A stretch of DNA of 64,000 bases from Heterorhizobium halophytocola. GTDB lineage: Bacteria; Pseudomonadota; Alphaproteobacteria; Rhizobiales; Rhizobiaceae. The notes under the pieces are model-generated. The model was not told where the DNA came from. It made no database searches and saw nothing but the letters and a program-made list of their open reading frames with translations. The translations under genes were made by a program, and so were the position numbers. The stretch is from NCBI RefSeq assembly GCF_017873095.1, contig NZ_JAGGJU010000011.1, positions 182,417-246,416 on the forward strand, written 5' to 3'. How positions within the stretch are numbered: position 1 is the first letter of the stretch; each line of letters opens with the position of its first letter. Below are positions 27,867 to 36,440 of this stretch, piece after piece.

Positions 27867-29000
27867 ATGCCGAAAGCGATACTGATCGAACATGACCTGA
27901 TAGATCTCGTGCAGCGGAAAGCCGATCCAAAGGCGTTGAGACTGCATGGCAGATTGCCCTGCGCCGTCTGCCTCGACCTCTCGTCCGATGCGTATAAGGC
28001 GCTGGATGCCGATCCGCTCTTGCTGGCCAAGGTCACCGAGGCGGCGTCGGACAAATATCACGAACTGGTCGCGGCTCTCTCGCATGCATTCGGCGATTGC
28101 GACAGGGCCTATCTTGTACTTCGCAAGAAGGGCCAGGGCCAGCGGGTCGTCGCCCGCTTCGAGAAACAGGCCGCTACAATGCTTTCAAACTTCTCGGCGG
28201 ATGGTGCCGATGCGGCCAAGCGCGCCTGGGACGACGTCGTCAGAAACCGGCGGGAATACCGCGGCTACAAGGTCAAGGCTGCGGTCGAACTGGGTAAAGA
28301 CGGGCTGCAAGTGGCCAAAGAGATCGTGGGCGCGATCGGTATCAACGGCTTTGCGCTGGCCAAGGCCCTCCTCCCGATCGCCCAGCGCATCGCAAAGATG
28401 GGCTCCATGATCCACAAGCTCAGCCTGCAGGCAGATGCCCTGCAGGCACGGATCGACCGATCGATTGCCAAGCTTCGGAGCAGCTACCAGAACGACACGA
28501 AGAAACGTACGCGGGTACAGACGCTGGTCAGCTATGTCGCCGGCAGCAATCTGCGCCGGATGGTAGAAAGCATCATCGCCGACAACGAGATGTATGCCGG
28601 AAAGCTCAAGGGACTGGACGTCAGCGCCCATAGGATGGCGAGTGAACTCGCTGCCGTGATGAAGTCGATCGAAAAGCTCGCCAGCCAGAGCGACGTAAAG
28701 GCGTCGCCTGCAGTCTCGAAAAGCCTTGCGAAGCTCGAAGGGACCGCCAATGCACTGATCGGCAAAATCGTCGATCTCCAAGTGAAGCAGAATGCGGGGA
28801 TGCGGGTCTACCAGACGAATGCCGCCGTGCTGGAACGGATGGCGACCGAAAAACCGGACGCCTGGGAGAAAATGCAGGAAATGGTGCAGGACAAAACCGG
28901 CATCACCCTGGCCGACTCCGACTACAAGGACCTGGGCCTCGCCATGCAGGGCATGGCCCGAGAGTTTGCGGGCAGCATGATGAAGCACATGCAAGATTGA
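27867..29000 (+). CDS. Unfamiliar helical protein in the T6SS operon
   Basis: This 377-residue protein was not recognised. It is rich in Lys, Ala and Leu with long helical, coiled-coil-like stretches (about residues 150-260 and 280-330). There is one short hydrophobic stretch (EIVGAIGINGFALAKALLPIA, residues about 153-173) that could insert in a membrane, and no signal peptide. It starts 25 bases after clpV with a good ribosome binding site (AAGGAG) and ends before the 263-base spacer that precedes the TssB-TssC fusion. An effector, a chaperone or a sheath accessory are all possible. Its base composition matches the operon, so it is not an obvious recent arrival. Confidence 0.75.
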   Translation: MPKAILIEHDLIDLVQRKADPKALRLHGRLPCAVCLDLSSDAYKALDADPLLLAKVTEAASDKYHELVAALSHAFGDCDRAYLVLRKKGQGQRVVARFEKQAATMLSNFSADGADAAKRAWDDVVRNRREYRGYKVKAAVELGKDGLQVAKEIVGAIGINGFALAKALLPIAQRIAKMGSMIHKLSLQADALQARIDRSIAKLRSSYQNDTKKRTRVQTLVSYVAGSNLRRMVESIIADNEMYAGKLKGLDVSAHRMASELAAVMKSIEKLASQSDVKASPAVSKSLAKLEGTANALIGKIVDLQVKQNAGMRVYQTNAAVLERMATEKPDAWEKMQEMVQDKTGITLADSDYKDLGLAMQGMAREFAGSMMKHMQD

Positions 29001-29263
29001 CATGGCATGCGGCGGACCGGCAGGAGCCTGCGATCACGCCGCAGGTCTCTGCAGCATGTTTTTGGGCGGGTGCCGGAACAGAATATCCGGCTTCCTGCGA
29101 GCGACCGCTTTGTTTTTAAAGGCTTTTTCATTTCGCGTAAGCGCTCGCAAATATTTTTGCAAGAGGAGCGAACCTCCAGCGCCTTTCTAAGCACTAACCA
29201 AGGAACACGGCTTTGGGCGGGCGCGCCCTGGCCTAACCGGTAGCCAGCTTGGGGAGCCTCCGA

Positions 29264-32200
29264 ATGTCGAAGAGCGGTCAGAAATTCGTCGCGCGCAACC
29301 GCGCGCCGCGGGTACAGATCGAATATGATGTGGAGGTCTACGGGGCCCAGAAAACGGTCCAGCTGCCGTTCGTCATGGGGGTCATGTCCGATCTTTCCGG
29401 GGCCTCGGCCGAGCCTTTGCCCTCGGTGGCCGACCGGAAATTCCTGGAGATCGATGTCGACAATTTCGACGACCGGCTGAAGGCGATGCGCCCCCGCGCC
29501 GCCTTCAGCATCCCCAACCTGCTGACCGGCGACGGCAACCTGTCAGTCGACCTGACTTTCGAGAGCATGGAGGATTTCGGGCCGGCGGCAATCGCCAGGA
29601 AGGTCGAGCCGCTGCGCAAGCTGCTGGAGGCCCGCACCCAGCTTGCCCATCTGACCACGTATATGGACGGTAAGACCGGCGCCGAAGATCTGATCTCCAG
29701 GCTGATCTCCGACCCGGTCGCTCTGGCAGCCATTGCCCGGCCGTCCAACCCTGACGCAGCCCGCGACAACCGTGCCGAGGCGCTGGAAAGCCTGCGCAAT
29801 GCGGCCCCGCAGGCCGCCCCGCTGGCCGAAGACGATGATGTCCAGGCGATCCTCGGCTCGCTGCGCGATCGCCCGGCGGTGGCGTCGAACGAAACGAACG
29901 AAGATCGCGAAAACGTGCTGGCCCGGATGCGCGAGGCTACGGCTGCCGCCGAGCAGCTGGCCGCAGAGCAGGCAGCAGAAGCCGAGGAAGCCGCAGCGGC
30001 GCTGGCCGCAATGCGCCAAGCGGCGGATGAGGCTGCAGCCTCCGCAGAACAGCCGGTCGAGACGAATGCCGCCCACACGGACAACGACGACGTTCAGGCC
30101 ATCCTCGGTGCGCTACGCGACCGCCCGGCGGCGCCGACGGACGGAAAGGTCGACGGTCGCGAAAACGTGCTGGCCCGGATGCGCAAGGCAACGGCTGCCG
30201 CCGAGCAGCTGGCCGCAGAGCAGGCGATAGCCGCCGCCGAGGCGGCCGAAGGGCTGGCAGCAGAGCGTCTGGCCGCAGCTGAAGCTGCCGCCGCTGCCGC
30301 TCTTCTGGCCCAGGATGCCTCGCAAAACATGGCCGACTCGCAGCCGCGCGCGCCGGATGACGAAGACGATCTCCCGGCCGCGGAGGACGCGCAAACCGAG
30401 GATGGAAGCACCTCCGACGACGACACCGACCTCGACGCATTGCTGGGCGGGGCCGACGACGATCTCGATGCCCTGCTCGACGATATCGGCGGTGACGACC
30501 TCGAAGCCGATATGGCTGACGATGCCGAACTTGCCGACGGGGACGCAGCCGACGAAGACGCGCGCCCCTCTTCGGAGGAAGACGACAGCACCTCCGACGA
30601 CACCGACCTGGACGCATTGCTGGGGGAGTCCGACGACGATCTCGATGCCCTGCTCGACGAGATCGGCGGCGACGACCTCGAGGACAGCGATGCCGGCGAC
30701 GTTGAATTTTCCGACGGGGACGAAGCAGACGAAGACGCGCGCCCCTCTTCGGAGGAAGGTGACAGCACCTCCGAAGAGGACGACACCGACCTCGAAGCAC
30801 TGCTGGGCGAGGCCGACGAGGATCTCGATGCCCTGCTCGACGAGATCGGCGGTGACGACCTCGACGACAGCGATGCCGGCGACGTCGAACTTGCCGACGG
30901 GGACACAGCCGACGAAGACGCACCTCCCTCTTCGGAGGAAGACGACAGCACCCCCGAAGCCGACGACACCGACCTCGATGCATTGCTCGCCGGCTCCGGC
31001 GACGATCTCGATGCTCTGCTCGACGAGATCGGCGGCGACGACCTCGAAGCCGATATGGCTGACGATGCCGACACGGATGACGCGGCAACCGTCGATCTCG
31101 ACAGTCTCTCTGCCGAAGACGATGCCCCGCTCGAAGACGACAGCGCGGAACAGCCTGGCGATGATAGCGACAGTGTCGATCTCGACGGCCTGCTGGCCGA
31201 CGATGATGCCTCCGTCCGGCTCGATGGTGACGAAAGCGGCCTCTCCGATGCCGATGAACCGGCCGCAGAGCCCGAACAGCCGATCACGACACCTTTCGGC
31301 ACGCTCGCCACCCCTCGCCCCGACGACCGCGACCAGCCGCGGGCAAAATTCCGCATCGCGCTGCTCGGCGATTTCTCCGGCCGCGCCAGCCGCGGCTTGC
31401 TGGAGATCGGAGATGGGCTTGCCAACCGCAAGGCGATGAAATTCGACGTCGATACCATCGACGCCATCATCGCCCGTTTTGCCACCACCCTCGTCCTGCC
31501 GATCGGCGAGGATGGGGCCGGCGTCGAAGTAAAACTGGACGAACTCGACGACCTGCATCCCGACGCGCTTTACGAAAACGTCGCGATTTTCGACGAGTTG
31601 TCGGTCCTGCGTCAGCGCGTCGCGCGTGGTGACGCCGCGGCAATCGCCAAGATGCAGGCCTGGGCCGGCGAACATACCCACGTCGCCGTGGCCTCGCAGA
31701 AGCGCTCCAAGGGCAACACCGTTCCGGCAGATCGCAAGCTCAGCGAGTTCCACACGCTGATTGGCGACATGCAGGGACGGCTGGCACGGCCAAGCCCGGC
31801 CGCCGCACTGATCGGTCGGCTGGTCGGCCCCTATGTTCAGGCCGCCCCCGATCCGGCCCAGGCCACCATGCTGGCCGCCATCGACGAGGCGCTGTCGGGC
31901 GCCATGCGCACCATCCTGCATCATCCGGACTTCCAGGCGGTCGAATCCACCTGGCGCAGCCTGGAATTCCTGGCGCGCCGCATCGAGACCGGCGCAGGCC
32001 TCGAGATCGTGCTCTACGACGTCTCGGCAGAGGAATGGGCCACTGATCTGTCGGCCCAAGACGAATTGTCGGAAAGCGGCCTCTTCCGCATGCTGGCCGA
32101 AGAGCCGCGGCTCGATGCCGCACAAGGTCCGCTCTCGGCCGTCTTCGCCCTCTATACGCTCGAGGAAACACCACCCCATGCGGAGCTTCTCGCCCGCATG

Positions 32201-33040
32201 GCGAAGATCTCCGCCTGGATGAATGCCCCCTTCCTGGCGGCGATCTCACCCCAGTTCCTGGAGACGAAGAAGCAGGATCGCCACCCGCTGGTGGTCAAGG
32301 CCTGGGATGCGCTGCGGGCCCTGCCGGAAGCCGCCTATGTCGGGCTTGCCGCGCCGCGCTTCCTGCTGCGTCTGCCTTACGGCGAAAAGACCGAGCCGGC
32401 CGATGCCTTCGACTTCGAGGAGTTCAGCCTGCGCAGCGGTCTGAAGGGCATGGTCTGGGCAAACCCGGTCATCCTGTCGGCCACGCTGATGGCCGCGACC
32501 GTCACCCGCATGGGCAAGAAGATGCGCCTCGGCGAAGTCATGACGCTCGACGACATCCCGGTGCACACCATGATCGACCCGCATGGCGATCAGGTGGCTC
32601 TTCCCTGCACCGAGCGGCTGTTGAACACCCGCACCATGGCCGAGGTCGTTGCCCGCGGCTTCATGCCCGTGCTGTCGATCAAGGGACGCAGCGAAGTCCG
32701 CCAGGGTTCGTTCCAGGCGCTCGGTGCCGGGCTTCTGGCCGGCCCCTGGCCGCAGGCATCCGGTCAGGGCGCGGCCGGCGGCAACACCGAGGTTGCAATC
32801 GGCGGCGCGCCGGCCCCTGCCGGCAGGAAGGCGGACAGCGCCGCAGCCAGCGATGCCTCTGCTGGCGACGACGACGATTTGGATCTGAGCGCTCTCGGCC
32901 TCGACGACGACACCTCCTCCTCCGACGACGACGGCTCCCTCGACGATCTGCTTTCGCAGTTCGACGACGACGCCGGCGATGGATCGGGCGACGACGAGGA
33001 GCTTGATCCCGAACTGGCCGCTCTGCTGGAGGGCCTGTGA
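29264..33040 (+). CDS. TssB - acidic repeat linker - TssB/TssC-like fusion (ImpD-related)
   Basis: This 1,258-residue protein has four parts. Residues 1-165 are a complete TssB, nearly the same as the locus TssB. Residues about 185-360 hold two related Ala/Glu-rich units, each beginning DDVQAILG-LRDRP. Residues about 387-605 are four tandem units of 59-61 residues, very acidic, each with two LDALL-type motifs. From about 693 a second TssB-like domain (FRIALLGDFSGR) leads into a TssC-like domain (LIGRLVGPYVQ, then ILHHPDFQAVESTWRSLEFL) to about 1160. A short acidic tail again carries LDDLL. The C-terminal half corresponds to ImpD-type second TssC proteins of Rhizobium; the added TssB and linker are what is unusual. 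ATG 29264 follows GGGGAG. It is coupled to the next gene by TGATG. Confidence 0.88.
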   Translation: MSKSGQKFVARNRAPRVQIEYDVEVYGAQKTVQLPFVMGVMSDLSGASAEPLPSVADRKFLEIDVDNFDDRLKAMRPRAAFSIPNLLTGDGNLSVDLTFESMEDFGPAAIARKVEPLRKLLEARTQLAHLTTYMDGKTGAEDLISRLISDPVALAAIARPSNPDAARDNRAEALESLRNAAPQAAPLAEDDDVQAILGSLRDRPAVASNETNEDRENVLARMREATAAAEQLAAEQAAEAEEAAAALAAMRQAADEAAASAEQPVETNAAHTDNDDVQAILGALRDRPAAPTDGKVDGRENVLARMRKATAAAEQLAAEQAIAAAEAAEGLAAERLAAAEAAAAAALLAQDASQNMADSQPRAPDDEDDLPAAEDAQTEDGSTSDDDTDLDALLGGADDDLDALLDDIGGDDLEADMADDAELADGDAADEDARPSSEEDDSTSDDTDLDALLGESDDDLDALLDEIGGDDLEDSDAGDVEFSDGDEADEDARPSSEEGDSTSEEDDTDLEALLGEADEDLDALLDEIGGDDLDDSDAGDVELADGDTADEDAPPSSEEDDSTPEADDTDLDALLAGSGDDLDALLDEIGGDDLEADMADDADTDDAATVDLDSLSAEDDAPLEDDSAEQPGDDSDSVDLDGLLADDDASVRLDGDESGLSDADEPAAEPEQPITTPFGTLATPRPDDRDQPRAKFRIALLGDFSGRASRGLLEIGDGLANRKAMKFDVDTIDAIIARFATTLVLPIGEDGAGVEVKLDELDDLHPDALYENVAIFDELSVLRQRVARGDAAAIAKMQAWAGEHTHVAVASQKRSKGNTVPADRKLSEFHTLIGDMQGRLARPSPAAALIGRLVGPYVQAAPDPAQATMLAAIDEALSGAMRTILHHPDFQAVESTWRSLEFLARRIETGAGLEIVLYDVSAEEWATDLSAQDELSESGLFRMLAEEPRLDAAQGPLSAVFALYTLEETPPHAELLARMAKISAWMNAPFLAAISPQFLETKKQDRHPLVVKAWDALRALPEAAYVGLAAPRFLLRLPYGEKTEPADAFDFEEFSLRSGLKGMVWANPVILSATLMAATVTRMGKKMRLGEVMTLDDIPVHTMIDPHGDQVALPCTERLLNTRTMAEVVARGFMPVLSIKGRSEVRQGSFQALGAGLLAGPWPQASGQGAAGGNTEVAIGGAPAPAGRKADSAAASDASAGDDDDLDLSALGLDDDTSSSDDDGSLDDLLSQFDDDAGDGSGDDEELDPELAALLEGL
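30422..31080 (+). repeat. Four tandem ~180-bp coding repeats (acidic linker)
   Basis: Units begin with GACACCGACCT at 30422, 30599, 30782 and 30965, so the periods are 177, 183 and 183 bases, all multiples of three. Each encodes DTDL(D/E)ALL, a second LDALLD(D/E)I, then GGDDLE and an acidic spacer. Conservation between units at DNA level suggests recent expansion or homogenisation. Confidence 0.9.
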
Positions 33041-33351
33041 TGAAAGACGAACAGATGGAGCCCCGGATGAGCATGGAAGATGAGACCCAGGAAGATGCAA
33101 TCCTGCTGGCACGGGTGGACTCGTCCTACTGGCTGCTCGACGGCGAACCTTACCTGACAGCGATGCTGTCTGCCCAGGCGCCCTACCCGAAGCCGGTTCG
33201 GTGCCTGGAGTTCGCGACCGTTGCCGAACTCAACGCCGTTCTGCCCGAGGGCCAGACCCAAGGCGCATTATGGGGCGTCCACCCGGCCATCATCGATCGA
33301 CTGAAGCGCCATGACGAACTGGTCCTGGTCGAATTCGCCGATGACGACTGA
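33040..33351 (+). CDS. Small acidic T6SS-operon protein of unknown function
   Basis: The protein is 103 residues. It was not recognised. The N-terminus is Met/Glu/Asp-rich (MKDEQMEPRM) and the C-terminus is acidic (LVEFADDD). The middle (DSSYWLLDGEPYLTAML, then GVHPAIIDRLKRHDELVL) looks like a small globular domain. The ATG overlaps the stop of the fusion gene (TGATG), so translation of the two is linked, which hints at a direct partnership. vgrG starts 26 bases later, so an adaptor role for VgrG is also possible. Confidence 0.75.
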   Translation: MKDEQMEPRMSMEDETQEDAILLARVDSSYWLLDGEPYLTAMLSAQAPYPKPVRCLEFATVAELNAVLPEGQTQGALWGVHPAIIDRLKRHDELVLVEFADDD

Positions 33352-33377
33352 GCGCGTTCGGATGGAAAGGATTGCCT

Positions 33378-35504
33378 ATGGCAAACGATAGCGTACTCGA
33401 GGGCCGCCAGGTCCGGCTGGAACTGCCCAACAAGCTGAAGGGCTTCCTGATGCGTGCCCAGATCGAAGAGGGTCTCAGCCGGATCACCGAAACCACCATC
33501 GAATTCATGTCGCCTGACATCGACCTGGACCTCGAGAAGATCGTGGGCGAACGCCTTCGCCTGGAAATCGACGCGCCGAAGGACAAGATCCGCTATTTTC
33601 AGGGCCATTGCGTCGCCGCCGAATATCTGGGCTGCCATGCCGGCCGTGGCTATTTCCGTGCCAGCGTCAGGCCCTGGCTCTGGTTCCTGACCCGCACGAC
33701 CAATTGCCGCATCTTCCAGGACAAGTCGGTGATCGACGTGATGAAGGAGATCTTCAGCCAGCACGGCTTCTCCGACTTCAGGGACGCCACCAAGCGCAGC
33801 TATCCCAAACGCACCTACTGCGTTCAATTCCACGAAAGCGATTTCGCCTTCATCTCCCGCCTGATGGAAGAGGAAGGCATCTATTATTACCACAGCGACG
33901 AGAAGACCAAGGAAACGCTGATCCTCGCCGACGATGCCAGCGCCCACAAGGACATCGAGGATGCCAAGGAGATCGACTTCTTCTTTCGCGAACCCGATTT
34001 TCGCCGAGCCGAAGACCACATCTTCGAATGGCGCGGCAGCGAAAGCATCCAGACCGGCAAGGTCACCCTGCAGGACTATGATTTCAAGAAGCCGAAATCC
34101 GACCTCAAATCGGTCAAGACGCTGCCCAAGGGCAAGCATGCCTACAAGTCCTACGAGGTCTACGAATATCCAGGCCGTCACGCAGACACCCGCGAGGGCG
34201 AACACCATGCCCGCGTGAAAGTCGAGGGATTTGCCGCCCAGGCCCAGCGCTCCCAGGGCGTTGCCAATGTGCGGCAGATGGCGGTCGGCTCCAAGTTCAA
34301 GATGAAGAAGCATCCGCGAAAGACCGAGAACGCGGAATATCTGATCATCTCGGCCCGCCACCAGCTGCATATCGATGCCGATATCGACGAGCGCGAAATC
34401 GTCGAGGCCATACTTGGCCCGACGCTTTCTTTCGACCGCAGCAACAGCGTCGACACCTATCGCTGCATTTTCGAGACCCAGCCGATCGACGCTGCCTTTC
34501 GCGCGCCACAGATAACCCCGCGTCCGGCGATGCCGGGCGTCCAGACAGCCGTGGTCGTCGGCAAGGCGGGCGAGGAGATTTGGACCGACCAGTATGGCCG
34601 CGTGAAGGTGCAGTTTCACTGGGACCGCGTCGGCCGCCGCGACGATACCTCCTCGTGCTGGATCCGCACTTCCGTGCCCTGGAGCGGCAAGGGCTGGGGC
34701 ATGATGGGCGTGCCGCGCATCGGCCAGGAAGTCGTGGTCCAGTTCGAGGACGGCGACCCGGATCGGCCGATCATCACCGGCATGGTCTATAACGGCGAGA
34801 CACAGGTCCCCTATGGGCTTCCCGGCAACCAGACCCAAAGCGGCTTGAAGACCCACAGTTCCAAGGGTGGCGGCGGCTTCAACGAGTTGGTGTTCGAGGA
34901 CAAGAAGGGCGGCGAATTCGTCCGCCTGCAGTCCGAGCGCGACTTCACCCAGATCATCAAGAACAATGCCGAGGTAACGATCGGCCTCGAGCACAAGTCG
35001 GGCGGCACCTTCACCCAGACCATCCACGGCGACAAGACAGAGACGATCCGGGAGGGCAATCACAGCTTTACCGTCGCCAAGGGCGAAGAGAAGCTGTCGA
35101 TCGCCAAGTCGCGTGACACGAGCATCGGCGCCTCGGATCTGCTGGTCGTCGACGCCGATCAGAAGGTGTCGGTCAAGGCCGGAAAATCCGACGACATCGC
35201 CAAGGACTACAAGATCGATGTCGGCGCCGCGCTGGAGATTTCCGCCGGAACCAGGATCGTCCTCACCTGCGGAGGCTCGAAGATCGAAATGACGCCGGCC
35301 AAGATCACCATTTCCTCCGCCCAGATCGACATCGCGGCTTCCGCCGGCGCCAACCTGACCGCCGGCGGCCAGTTGAAGATGGAAGCCATGGGCCAGGCCT
35401 CGCTGAAGGGCGCCGGCATGCTGAAGCTCGAAGGCGGCGGTATGACCCAGTTGACGTCCTCGGGCATGCTGATCGCCAAGGGCGCCCTCACGATGATCAA
35501 CTGA
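33378..35504 (+). CDS. vgrG: T6SS spike protein VgrG (TssI)
   Basis: This 708-residue protein has the usual gp27-like region (LRLEIDAPKDKIRYFQGHC, then HESDFAFISRLMEEEGIYYY) followed by a gp5 OB fold (VVGKAGEEIWTDQYGRVKVQF, DRVGRRDDTSSCWIRTS) and a C-terminal beta-helix (repeated G/K/T/E pattern to residue 708). It ends soon after the beta-helix, so no fused effector domain is present. The ATG at 33378 is chosen over a TTG six bases upstream. Confidence 0.95.
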   Translation: MANDSVLEGRQVRLELPNKLKGFLMRAQIEEGLSRITETTIEFMSPDIDLDLEKIVGERLRLEIDAPKDKIRYFQGHCVAAEYLGCHAGRGYFRASVRPWLWFLTRTTNCRIFQDKSVIDVMKEIFSQHGFSDFRDATKRSYPKRTYCVQFHESDFAFISRLMEEEGIYYYHSDEKTKETLILADDASAHKDIEDAKEIDFFFREPDFRRAEDHIFEWRGSESIQTGKVTLQDYDFKKPKSDLKSVKTLPKGKHAYKSYEVYEYPGRHADTREGEHHARVKVEGFAAQAQRSQGVANVRQMAVGSKFKMKKHPRKTENAEYLIISARHQLHIDADIDEREIVEAILGPTLSFDRSNSVDTYRCIFETQPIDAAFRAPQITPRPAMPGVQTAVVVGKAGEEIWTDQYGRVKVQFHWDRVGRRDDTSSCWIRTSVPWSGKGWGMMGVPRIGQEVVVQFEDGDPDRPIITGMVYNGETQVPYGLPGNQTQSGLKTHSSKGGGGFNELVFEDKKGGEFVRLQSERDFTQIIKNNAEVTIGLEHKSGGTFTQTIHGDKTETIREGNHSFTVAKGEEKLSIAKSRDTSIGASDLLVVDADQKVSVKAGKSDDIAKDYKIDVGAALEISAGTRIVLTCGGSKIEMTPAKITISSAQIDIAASAGANLTAGGQLKMEAMGQASLKGAGMLKLEGGGMTQLTSSGMLIAKGALTMIN

Positions 35505-35515
35505 GGAGCGCCGCG

Positions 35516-36148
35516 ATGACCCTGAGCAACCGATATTCGGACCTCCGGAAACTGTCGGCCATCCCGACGGTCCGGCTTCTGGCTGCCGGCAATGCCGTGC
35601 TGCAGACACCGCTGGATGCGCCGGCCAGCGCCTCGGTGGCCGAAGTACTGACCGAACTGGACGCCAAGGGCGCCCTGCTCGACATGCTGCAGCTTCTTGC
35701 CCATGCGCTGCCGGCGCGCGAAGCGACTTGGTGGGCCTGCCTCTCGGCCCGCGACATCCTGGCGGACGGGGCACCGGTGCCGCCGCCGCTGCGGGCTGCA
35801 GAGGCCTGGGTGCACAGGCCCGGCAACGAGACCCGCACGCTGGCCCGCGAGGCGTTGGACAAGGCAAAGAACGAAGACGAGACGGTGCTCTGCGCCATGG
35901 CGGCCTCCTGCGCCGCCGGCACGCTCGGCCCCGGCTTGCTGGAAGATTACGATGCGCCTCCCGGTGCCGTCGGCGGAGCCGTGTTCGGCATGGCGCTGAT
36001 CTCGCTCTATCACGACTCCGACCTGGTGGCGGCGCGTGGCCCTCTGCTTCTGGCCCGGGCGCTCGATATCGCCCGCGGCGGCAGCGGAAACGTCGCCCCC
36101 CCTGTTTCACAGTCCATTCCTGTTTCCGATCAAGAGGCGAGATCATGA
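35516..36148 (+). CDS. T6SS-associated protein of unknown function (possibly DUF6931 family)
   Basis: This 210-residue Ala/Leu-rich helical protein has no membrane segment. Features include ALPAREATWWACLSARDIL and AAEAWVHRPGNETR. Genes of this kind sit between vgrG and PAAR in rhizobial T6SS loci; the DUF6931 match is from memory and unverified. The stop overlaps the PAAR start (ATGA), so the two are translationally coupled, which suggests an adaptor or chaperone for the PAAR tip. Confidence 0.75.
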   Translation: MTLSNRYSDLRKLSAIPTVRLLAAGNAVLQTPLDAPASASVAEVLTELDAKGALLDMLQLLAHALPAREATWWACLSARDILADGAPVPPPLRAAEAWVHRPGNETRTLAREALDKAKNEDETVLCAMAASCAAGTLGPGLLEDYDAPPGAVGGAVFGMALISLYHDSDLVAARGPLLLARALDIARGGSGNVAPPVSQSIPVSDQEARS

Positions 36149-36435
36149 CCCTGCCCGCTGCACGTGTTGCCGACAACCATGTCTGCCCGATGATCACCGG
36201 CGTCATCCCGCATATCGGCGGTCCCATCGTGATGCCCTGCCCGACCGTGCTGATCGGCAAGATGCCGGCGGCGGCGGCCACCGCCATGACGGCCTGCATC
36301 GGGCCCCCGGACATGATCGCCAAGGGATCGACCAAAGTACTGACCGGCAAGAAACCCCAGGCACGCCTTGGCGACACCTGCTCGCATGGCGGCGCCATCG
36401 TGATGGGCTGCGTCACGGTTCTGGTAGGAGGATAA
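36145..36435 (+). CDS. PAAR-domain spike tip protein
   Basis: The 96-residue protein is a bare PAAR domain: ARVADNHVCPMITG, then HIGGPIVMPCPTVLIGKMPAA and ARLGDTCSHGGAIVMGC. The conserved His and Cys residues are the likely metal ligands at the tip apex. PAAR proteins cap VgrG and sharpen the spike. There is no N- or C-terminal effector extension, in contrast to the two separate PAAR genes of the island. Confidence 0.93.
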   Translation: MTLPAARVADNHVCPMITGVIPHIGGPIVMPCPTVLIGKMPAAAATAMTACIGPPDMIAKGSTKVLTGKKPQARLGDTCSHGGAIVMGCVTVLVGG

Positions 36436-36440
36436 ACGCG

